In this document: piece after piece, positions 48,501-57,311 of the stretch | How the letters are laid out: the number at the start of each line of letters is the position of its first letter | Numbering within the stretch: position 1 is the first letter of the stretch | DNA from: Acanthochlamys bracteata | Taxonomy: Eukaryota; Streptophyta; Magnoliopsida; Pandanales; Velloziaceae | NCBI GenBank assembly: GCA_019914995.1 | Contig: CM034144.1 | Location: forward strand, 6,789,489 to 6,853,488 | Direction: 5' to 3' | DNA length: 64,000 bases | Notes under the pieces: model-generated | What the model was told of the DNA's origin: nothing | Database searches by the model: none | Seen by the model: the letters and a program-made list of their open reading frames with translations, nothing else | Position numbers and translations under genes: made by a program

Positions 48501-50831
48501 ATTCACATCAGCAACTACAACTACTACACCTCATTTCATTATGGGTGTTTGTTTGACATGTGTGATGTTTCTTAAAAAAGTGGGTTTAGTCCTGAAGGGC
48601 ACTAGCTTTGATTTAAAAAATGATAGTATTATAATCCAACCATCACGATGCACCACCATGGTTGATGCTTCATTGTGAGAAATTTAAATATGAAACAACT
48701 AGCAATCATGACGTTTCTCATCAGTCATAATTTTGACTTTGGAGCAAGTTGGTATAATCATGATGCGTACCAGTGCTCCTTTGATTCCTGCGTATTGCAG
48801 ATGTATAAATGGGCAATGATCATTTGATGAATGTTTGCTCCTGTTGATGCAAAGGGAAGTTTAGCACTTCAGAAAATTTAGATAGCAAACTCTTCCTTGT
48901 TTGATAATGTAAACTATGCCACCTTGGTTTCCTCTTGTGATTCTCTAATGTCATTAACAGACAGGTCCTTGTGACTAGAAGAAGCCCTAAGTTTGTATGT
49001 TTCCTTTTGAGGTTCAGAAGATGCAATGTTGCAGAGGATATCATGTGTAGGTCGGATGGGGTTCTTGCAAGCAAGGAGGATGCTACAGAAGGGGCAAATA
49101 TTTTTAAGATGCTTCAGAATGCTGCTGAGCCAGAGGTCTTAATGGCAGATATGAGCTCTGAGCAGCTAACTTCATTTAGGAAGTACCAGGCAAAGCAAGA
49201 GGTGGTTGCATAAAAATGCTTGTTATTTGTTGTTTGTCTATATCAGGAGAAGTGTTATAGCAGTTGCATCTAACTTCAGGCAAACAGGTTATGTGACATG
49301 AAGACGAAAATTGAGGCAGCCCTTGAAGAAGCAGGTGTCAGCTCTAGAGATGTTACCTCTTTCATGAAAGTGAGGGTGGTTGGTTTAACAAAAAAGGTTC
49401 ATCCTGGAAAGGCCAGCCTAGAGAAGGCTTAATAACAATCTGGAACCCGACAGAGAAGCAGGTACATACATAGGTTGTCCTTTCTATTTACCTTCTTGAT
49501 TCATACTCAAAAATGCACAAGCTCACCAATGCATGAAGGCACTCTATTCAAGTCGCAATTTGCAAGTCAAGTATTTTTCTAGCAATTGTTGACTACTTGC
49601 AATCTCTAATTTAAGTGTTGCTGAACCGGGCAGAAAGTTGACTTGGTGGAAGGGCATGCATATTCTGTTTCAGGACTTATGCCTCTGAACCATTGTTTTG
49701 ATCCCATTCATTTACAAGGCAGAGGGTCTTCAATGCTCTGGAGACCAATATCTGCACTAGCAGTGCAGAAATTCAAGTAAGCAAATACTATAGTTGACCG
49801 CTCTTTTGCTTGTTATACGGTAGTGAAGAATGTCTTTTACTTCTGCAGACCATTTTTGTCCCCTCGCAGACCAACGAAGCTATCAAATTTGGGTGAGATC
49901 CCTCTTGCAAGGTGAGCGGGAGCTTATGCCTTCTTTCTAATTCCTACCTATTTTGCTAAAGTATATTTTATAGCTTAATCTTTTTGCTTCAGTGAATTTG
50001 ATACGGCTGCTGTTGTTGTCCATGTTGGTGAGGTTTATTTATCTGCCTGCCTAAAAAAGCAATGGATGTTCATCACAGACGGATCAAATTGTAGTTCTGC
50101 CTTAAAAGAACCATTTTCTTGTATTCTTGCTGTCTGCTTCAGTGAACCTCTGATGGGTGATGATCGTTGTCCTATATTAAGTCATGCCTTATCAGGAACT
50201 GCAGTAAGATTATTCTTGCCTAACATATCTCGAGCTCATAGGACTTTCGTACTTTATACTCCACATAAATTGTCACACTGTATCTTCATACTACTCTATT
50301 CCTTGATAGGTTGCATTATCCAACCTTGTCAAGCGTGCAAGGGATGAAGTTAATCATCTACTGGTAGCTGAAGCAACAGAAACTTCTTCCTACTGTGTTG
50401 CGCATTGTCTCCCTAAAAGTTCTCATCTCAAGGAAGCTGCAGTAGCTGCAGAGAAGTGGGCAAAAGCATCAGCTTCGGTAAGAGTAGTCTCCATATGTGG
50501 GACTAACTTGTTTCCAATTTCGCCCAGTTTACTTTCTAATTTGCTTTAGACTGTCGATAGACTATCCAGAAGCTCAAAGAGAGAGTTCTGTGCATCACCG
50601 GCGAACATGGGAGCTCTTGCATGTAATAGCAACGACGCATTCTTTTCATGCAGAGTAGTTGGTAGGTTATATACAAAGTTGCAGAGAGTTGCTTCCGATC
50701 AAGAAGGAAAGCTTTTCTTCAAGTACCAGGAGCCAGAAACAATCTGTTGCATGAACAGGAGTTGTCTTCTTGTATATGAAGAACGACAAAAGTTATTTAT
50801 ACAGCATGTATATATATATATGTACATATAA
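42593..50831 (+). CDS. BRCA2: BRCA2-type recombination mediator with expanded BRC repeats
   Basis: BRCA2 loads RAD51/DMC1 onto resected DNA in repair and meiosis. Twenty-eight exons were traced: 42593..42767, 42851..42898, 43183..43362, 43541..43663, 43755..43895, 44126..44278, 44373..44507, 44631..44753, 44868..44993, 45227..45367, 45735..46536, 46609..46652, 46739..46860, 46941..47095, 47199..47321, 47402..47632, 47713..47794, 47866..47916, 48005..48080, 48178..48289, 48368..48439, 49018..49201, 49280..49461, 49634..49776, 49849..49911, 49993..50203, 50310..50477, 50550..50831. Exons 3-10 carry one BRC repeat each (e.g. MFSTASGKSIAVKQSSIRKA); exon 11 carries two weaker ones. Then come the helical domain (WVANHYKWIVWKLACYERCY), OB1 (WYSLDANLDILLSN, LRIWGADLCGWSGP) and OB2/OB3 (LITIWNPTEKQ, YSVSGLMPLNHCFDP). 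All phases fit except in exon 23, where a run of six A (49390-49395) is one base short of the expected frame. With seven the product would be 1482 residues. Confidence 0.93.
43183..45367 (+). repeat. Tandem array of eight BRC-repeat exons
   Basis: Eight consecutive exons (180, 123, 141, 153, 135, 123, 126 and 141 bases) each start and end in phase 1 and each encode one BRC unit. Motif starts are FSTG, FHTA, FSTA, FRTA, FNTA, FSSG, LSTR and FSTG, followed by a conserved SG(K/N/R)S(V/I)xVkqSSirKAA core. Two further units in exon 11 begin FQTG and LQTA. Exon symmetry and similarity indicate growth by tandem exon duplication. The FxxA motif that contacts RAD51 is strict in only four of the eight exons. 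Confidence 0.88.
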
Positions 50832-51009
50832 AGTTTTGTAATATATGATTTTCCAGAACTTAAATATACCTGGTGAATTGAGTTGAACCGAACTGAACTG
50901 AAAAAATTATAAATTTCACAAAATTCACCTACAAATAAATTAATTCCTAAAGTAAATTCAACAGTTTTAATATAACTGCACCTTTCATTAATAAAGAAGT
51001 AAAAATTGA

Positions 51010-51321
51010 CCAAAAGAAATGAGACGATAGTTTCTAGCATGTACCGGAAGCCGATGCCTGAGACGACGAGTTTTCTGCAGACCGACGGCAGCGAGCTCAA
51101 GCGTTCCAATGTGCCCGACGAGGGTCTGTGTTATATATAGAGCCGAGTGAGAACAGCACTAAAGTAGCCACTGCTGGTCCTGCAATGTACCAAACCATCC
51201 ACAGTTCTCTGCACCACAAACTCCAAAGTGAGCAGCATCTCTTTTCTTCTCCTCCTCCACCTCATTGTTCTGGTTTTTTGTTCTTCAGTAGTGGAGTCTT
51301 TGTTGTTTCTGCTGAAGCCAT
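51010..51321 (-). pseudogene. MATE (DTX) transporter exon-1 relic
   Basis: Read on the minus strand from the ATG at 51321: MASAETTKTPLLKNKKPEQ, an in-frame stop, then in the same frame ELWMVWYIAGPAVATLVLFS, then a shift into TLVGHIGTLELAAVGLQ, and after another shift SGIGFRYMLE. This order matches the N-terminus and first two membrane helices of plant MATE efflux carriers (E-x-x-K-x-x-x-x-I-x-x-P, then VGHLG-LELAAV, then GFG-MLGM). At least one stop and two frameshifts break it, and nothing follows. It lies antisense in the 3' flank of BRCA2. Confidence 0.62.
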
Positions 51322-52383
51322 TTGATGAAAGAAGAAAAAAGAACCAACTTTCCGAAGATTTAAGATCGATTAGAGAAGCACCTTGAAGATCAAAGCTGGA
51401 AAAAAGAAATGTTAAAGAAGAAGAAAAGCTTTTAGATGAGTTCAGTGAAGCATCTTTGTTCTAGAGCAGACACTTGGTATGAAACATAGTTTTAATTTAA
51501 TTTATGTTGGAAGTTAAAACTAGTCAATCAAATGAAATCATGAGAGAATGAATCAGTATTTGTTTCTTGAAGAAGCTTTGTAATAACTTTTGTAAAAAGT
51601 TTGAAACGAAATAAGAAACGTCAAGTTCCTCTAGGGTGCTGTTATACGTGCTGCAACAGCCGCTGTGTTAAAGTTTGTGTTTGGTTTCAGTTTTATTTAA
51701 ATGTTTTGTAGTTCTTGTTATGCATGCAACATGTGAACTTGTTCAGTTTATATTTATTTATACTGGGACTTCGATCTTTAGATTTCTTAAAATTTGGAAA
51801 TTTTGTTTCTTCTTTTGTTTTTTTAGATATCCCTTGTTATCTTCAATTAACTGAGAAAATAATTATCGAGTCGAATACATGTTTCAAAGATTATTTACCA
51901 GATGCAAAATGCCAAAATTTAGAAGACTACGAAATGAAAAATTGAATTATTAATGCTAAGAGAGATAAGATATTCATCCTAAATTCCAGGTTTCTTTTTG
52001 ACTGTCTGTTCTTTTTCAGTTTTTCTTTTTTGATTTATATATCCCAGACAAGCAATAGCATGCTATTGCAGATTCATTTAAGCAACAAACATGCAAGTGA
52101 AGTATTTGTTTTTCGTTTCTCTTTTTTTCATTTTCCTGTGTAAACCCACATGCCCATAAGTAAAAGTTTTGGTTAACAACAAGAATGCAGATGTATATAA
52201 TCAGCAATGCTTCAGGTATCACCACTGAAAAGTGAAGACTGATGATTTCGATTGATAAAGAATAGTGTAACGATTGCTAATACTACAAAATCAGAAAGAT
52301 TTTTTAACAGTAAACAGAAGCATGCTCAAGCTCTCATACCAACAAGGTCAAGAGCCTATGTCAACACATGGAAGAGAAAATAA
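51322..52383. other. Intergenic DNA between BRCA2 and the mTERF gene
   Basis: No gene is seen on either strand. The right-hand part is probably the 3' UTR of the minus-strand mTERF gene. Open frames here have no family resemblance. Confidence 0.5.
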
Positions 52384-54205
52384 TCAGCAAACTTCATCAA
52401 AAACTCCAAACCTGACTAGGAACTTCTTCTGGTTGCAGTTCAACATTTCGCTCAAGCTGCAGTTTACGTTCCGTTCCTTCAAAAGCTTGTGTCGGAATTC
52501 CAAGCTTTTCTTTAATCTGTGCCGGAAAAATTCAGGGTAACGAACAACTTCTGTGATGTCTCTTTGCATAACTTGTACTAGAAGCTTCATTCGTGGTTCT
52601 AAGGAATTCTTGATGCTTTTAATAAGAATTGGTGGATACCCAGAAACTAGTGCTGCTAGTTGCTGATTGCTAAATCCATATCTTTGAAGGAAAACGAATC
52701 TCGGTCTCAGAATTTTTTCCACATCCCGACATAAGACTTCAGGAAAAAGTAGAATGACATTCTGCAGATCACGCTTCTTTAGGCCAATTGATCTTAGAAA
52801 CTCAGCTGTAGGAGCAAGCCGCTTTTCGATACTGTATCCCATGATGAAAGGGTTTTTGATGAGGATTTTACCAATCATCCCTTCTTTACTGAGGCCGAGG
52901 CTAAAGAAGAATTCTACAATTTGTCTGAACTTCGTATCAATGCTGTAACTGATAAGTCTTGGATTGAGAAGCAATAACTTACCAACTTGGTTATCAGATA
53001 TCCCTAATGTTTGAAAAAATGCTAGGAGAGGGCAAAGCTTTTGTTCAACACTGTGCAATAGAATACCTGGAAATTTAGTGATGGCCGAGGCAACGTCACT
53101 GGGATTTGTTCCAAGTGTTTGAAGGAACTGAACTGTAGGGGCTAGTTTGTCGTCCAAGCCTAAAGCAAGAACCTTCGGACATCTTGAAATAACATGAGGG
53201 AGTTTCCTCTCTTGAATCCCTACGTTTCTGAGATAGTCCCAATTGTTATTAGCTCTTTCATTTTCAACATTCTGGAGCAGCTTGCACCTTCTCAGCATTC
53301 CATCTATGGTTTTATCATCGAATCCTTTCTCCTTCAAGAACCCTGAAACTGTCACCTTCTTGTCTATAATCCCTTCCATTGTAGATCCTAAAGCCAATCA
53401 ATTGAAAGAATCAACAATTACTAATCTGAAATTTGGATCTTTTATATGGTACTGAATTAATGTCTTCTTATAACCTGGGAAAAATAGTCTAGAATAGCCA
53501 CTCAGTCAACTTAACTCACAACCATTGGCTTCTAACGTGGAACAAAATGCTTCAGTATAGGAGATATAAATCGGGTTTCTAAGAGTAACGTATAATATCC
53601 TGACACTATTTCAAGAAACATTCAGTTCAAGCTCAATTCTGCACTCACAAAACACACTAACTAACAAGTTCATCAAGTACTTTACAAGCATATACGAGTT
53701 TGAGGACTCAAAACATTTCACCTTCTTAGAACTAGTAAAATTCTTTTGGGCGATTTCAAAACATACACATCTGCAAACTTTGTTCTTAGAGAGCATTCGT
53801 TCAAGATAACTTCTTCTCGAGAATCAATTAAACATATCAGAAATCATCCAGTTCCAACTCGTACTCTAGAATCCAAGAAAGCACACAGTTCAAGCGTAAT
53901 TCAACCCCATAATGTACTCCACATCTCAGAATACCATTCATTTCAAGCTAAATGTCACTCCAGAATCCAATTCCATATCAGAGAGAAAGCATTGAGATTC
54001 ATAAACATACGGAAAAGAACATTCAGTTCAAGCTAAATTCATCACAAGAATCCATGAAATTAAATTCACCTGAAGAAATACAACTAGAATAATCAAGAAC
54101 TATAGCAAAAGAATAAAATTCAGGACTCAAATTCTCACCTTTGAAGAAATTCTTTTTTTTTTTCACAGAGAACTGATAAGCCCCTGCCCAAGGAATGAAA
54201 TCCAA
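52384..54205 (-). CDS. mTERF family protein
   Basis: Mitochondrial transcription termination factor family; plant members act in chloroplast or mitochondrial gene expression, binding nucleic acid through stacked helical mTERF motifs. The main exon runs 53387..52384. If translation starts at its first ATG (53379) the product is 331 residues (MEGIIDKKVTVSGFLKEKGF). The repeats are clear: YLRNVGIQERKLPHVISRCP, FLQTLGTNPSDVASAITKFP, FFQTLGISDNQVGKLLLLNP, FFFSLGLSKEGMIGKILIKN, FLRSIGLKKRDLQNVILLFP and FLQRYGFSNQQLAALVSGYP. A consensus acceptor (ctttag) precedes 53387, and an exon at 54205..54139 with donor gtgaga would join in frame (MDFIPWAGAYQFSV...), giving 356 residues. I prefer the two-exon model slightly. 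No clear transit peptide is visible in either form. Confidence 0.85.
53610..54060. repeat. Degenerate interspersed motif, about six copies
   Basis: A motif of the type cattcagttcaagctaaattc, often followed by ccagaatccaa, recurs near 53616, 53792, 53846, 53884, 53935 and 54019 with variable spacing (about 40-180 bases). It lies between the mTERF main exon and its likely first exon, so probably within an intron or leader. Confidence 0.55.
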
Positions 54206-54412
54206 GAAAACTTACAAGTTTCCAAAAATACACCTATTCTTTATGCGGATTTACCTATTAGGCACTGGGCAGTTTTGTCAATCAAGAGATCCTTAAGAAC
54301 CCTAACCCTCCCAATCAAAAATCCCAACTTTTTTCTTCCTGAAGAACTAAAAAGGGGAAGAAGCTTAAGAGAAAGAGAAGTTAAAAGAGGCGATTTTTGT
54401 TGACATCAAACG

Positions 54413-55720
54413 ATGAAATCTAACTTGTGGAACATTGTTTTCAATTCGAGTCTGTTGAATAGTGTTTCAAAGAATGAACTTTTGTTGAAGAGGATTGTTT
54501 ATTTCAGTTCAATACCTAGCAGACCAAGAAGAGAAGATTTCAATCGGAGAACAAACACAGTAGCAGATGAAGAAGAAGATTCTTTTCTCAGAAATCTCAA
54601 CTTCAGAGACGGCAATGACATGAACAGCAACGAGAACAGTCGAAGGCCTCCGGTAAGAGAAGCTTCTGAACATTTCTTTGCTGATCTTGATAACGTTGAT
54701 GATCATGGCGGAACAAAGAAGAAGAAACACTTCAGGTTGGGTGCTAGAGATTCAGATGGCTTGTTTTCTGAACTTGAGAGAAGCGGAGAAATAGATAGTG
54801 GCCGATTGCGTGATAGACGTTCCAGTGGTTTGTTTTCTGAGCTTGAAAACAAGAGAGGAGAAGCGGGTCGAAGACGGATGGGTGAAAAATTCATAGGAGG
54901 TGAACAGAGAGGAGGATTTAGAACTCAAAATGAAAATTTTAATCCGAAATTTGGTTTTGGACCGAGAAGAGAAGAGAGAAATATTGGCCTTGATACCACT
55001 GGAGGTCCGGACCAAGGTTCTACAGGCAAAGAGAAGGGAATTGGGGAAACCCTTTTTGAAAAATTGAATCTTGGGTATGCTGGCAAAGACAAGAAGGATG
55101 AAGAAGCTGAGTCCAAGAAGAACTTGCTGAGTGAGAATGTGGAGGCAGAATCATCACAGGATGCTGATGAAATCTTCAAAAAGATGAAGGAGACAGGGCT
55201 TATTCCCAATGCCGTAGCGATGCTTGATGGACTGTGCAAGGATGGGTTGATTCAGGAGGCCATGAAGCTTTTCGGGCTTATGCGTGAGAAGGGGACCATT
55301 CCAGAGGTTGTCATCTATACTGCAGTTGTGGAAGGGTTCTGCAAGGCTGCAAAGTTCGATGATGCAAAAAGGACATTCAGGAAGATGCTAAAGAATGGGA
55401 TTGAGCCAAATGCTTTTAGTTATGGAATTCTGGTTCAGGGTTTGACCAAGGGGAAGAGACTGGAGGATGCAGTTGAGTTCTGCATGGACATGTTGGATGC
55501 CAAACACTTGCCAAATGCTGCTACTTTCACAGGTCTGGTTGATGGGTTCTGTAAGGAGAAAGGTGTGGAGGAAGCTGAGGCTATTGTACGGAGACTGCGA
55601 GAAAGAGGTTATGCCATGGACGACAGAGCTGTCAGAGAGCATTTGGATAAGAGAGGTCCATTCTCACCTATGGTATGGGAGGCAATCTTTGGGAAGAAAG
55701 CATCTTGGAGGCCCTTTTAG
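54413..55720 (+). CDS. P-type pentatricopeptide repeat (PPR) protein
   Basis: Single-exon gene of 435 residues. The N-terminus (MKSNLWNIVFNSSLLNSVSK...RIVYFSS) looks like a mitochondrial presequence: basic, hydroxylated, with an RIVYFSS-type end. A long charged, low-complexity region follows (about 45-240) with a repeated GLFSELE motif (twice) and a related FFADLDN. The C-terminal part holds P-type PPR motifs: AVAMLDGLCKDGLIQEAMKL, VVIYTAVVEGFCKAAKFDDA, AFSYGILVQGLTKGKRLEDA and AATFTGLVDGFCKEKGVEEA. It ends in a conserved-looking tail (FSPMVWEAIFGKKA). PPR proteins bind organellar RNA. It resembles the Arabidopsis At4g38150 type from memory of the tail, a tentative match. Confidence 0.85.
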   Translation: MKSNLWNIVFNSSLLNSVSKNELLLKRIVYFSSIPSRPRREDFNRRTNTVADEEEDSFLRNLNFRDGNDMNSNENSRRPPVREASEHFFADLDNVDDHGGTKKKKHFRLGARDSDGLFSELERSGEIDSGRLRDRRSSGLFSELENKRGEAGRRRMGEKFIGGEQRGGFRTQNENFNPKFGFGPRREERNIGLDTTGGPDQGSTGKEKGIGETLFEKLNLGYAGKDKKDEEAESKKNLLSENVEAESSQDADEIFKKMKETGLIPNAVAMLDGLCKDGLIQEAMKLFGLMREKGTIPEVVIYTAVVEGFCKAAKFDDAKRTFRKMLKNGIEPNAFSYGILVQGLTKGKRLEDAVEFCMDMLDAKHLPNAATFTGLVDGFCKEKGVEEAEAIVRRLRERGYAMDDRAVREHLDKRGPFSPMVWEAIFGKKASWRPF

Positions 55721-57311
55721 TCCTCTCTTCATGATAGTTCGGTGAATTCTCTGTCTTCAATTATGATGGTACTTGTGTGCTGCTCCATATCTGAACCCTG
55801 AATTCTAAACTGAAGCTAAAATGTTACATGTGGACTTTTGTTGTTAATAGCATATCATTTTTGTTATTTTTGTCTGTAATGCTCTTACAGTACATGGATA
55901 TGTGAAAGCAATTTCTTCTGTTCTGCTTCCCCTTCTTTGACAATTTCTTTTCAAGAAGCTCATTTCTTGGAGTAGTCTCAACATGCATACGTATATCTTC
56001 ACATTTATTCTTATTGTTTGTCCTTAGCTCAAATCAAAGAGGTTTTATTTTGTTTGTTTCTGTAGTTAGAATGGAATATTGATGTTCCTGCTCAAGCTCA
56101 AGTCTATTTGTGGTTTGCATTAATACATGCCAAATGAGCATTGCGTGAGAATCTTTTGGAATAATATTTTTTTATAGCCTTTAGCTTTGAGTTGGTCCTA
56201 TAATGATTCGAATGGATGATTAGATGTCTTATTTCTTTAGTTTGATACTCAATATGCTCCGGAGGTTTCAAAGTATCCACATGTTGAGGAGCAGGTGTCT
56301 CACATAAATTTGCTTGTTCGTACCTTTGCTAATTCTTAAAACAATTTCAGTATCTGAAACCATCTAGTCAGAACCTTCTTTTATCTTCTGTAAGCATCTT
56401 AAAACATACTTGTTAACCTGCAGATTTTGTTTGGTGGGCAGGGATGTGTTAGATTGGTGATCTACATGGCTGAGATTGCATTAGTTACTTAATCTTTAAA
56501 TTGGTAAAGTTGGCTTCTAGGTTTGTTCAATCTCATGGGCTTCAGTTTGGAAGCTGGGTGCAAAGACTACGAGATTGTAAAGGTTATTGTTTTTCCACCC
56601 CTTAACTTTACATAAGTTGGATGGTCGTCGCAATTGGTGAAAATATCAATGTCTTCATTATTATCAAGTAGATTAAGTGTGCATTATAACAAGTTAAGTT
56701 ACGCATATCTACATAAAGAAATAATTCAAACCAGATGTATTCTCATTTTAGGTCTATTTGCTATTGCCTAAATAATATTATAAGTCTTGCTGGATGATTA
56801 CTCTCTTGGAAGTTTCTCGTGTCCAGTGTGAGTGTCCTGCTGAAGCGATTTTTTGCAGTGTATGGGTCTGCGTTTCTATCTCTCATGATTGGTCCTGGAA
56901 AATAAGTTCTTATTGCGTCATGAATTGAACAGATTTCTCTTCCTTGCTTTGATTATTAGATCTAGGAATAGATCAGGAATCTCTACTCTTAGCAACAAGC
57001 GATTGCAATTCTGAAATCTGCTACAATTGACCTGCACATTTCATGCATTTGTAGATGTTAGAAACAATTACGTGCACGCTGCTATATAGTTAATTATGCA
57101 GCTAATATCTAGAGTTTTTTTACATTGGTGTTGATAGGTCAAGAGTCTTATGATCGAATGTGGCAAATATGTTCTCTCGTGATCTTAATCATGGTTTTGA
57201 GAAAAAAACAAGTAGCTTATCAAAGTAAAATAATATTAATAAATTGGATGTGTCTACATGAGATCTGGAACGTTCCTCATTTTTAAAGTGCACTCTAACA
57301 AGAGTCTTACC
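55721..57311. other. Convergent 3' flanks of the PPR and PHOT2 genes
   Basis: The PPR 3' UTR and the spacer to the PHOT2 stop codon. No open frame with family resemblance on either strand and no recognisable repeat. Confidence 0.5.
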
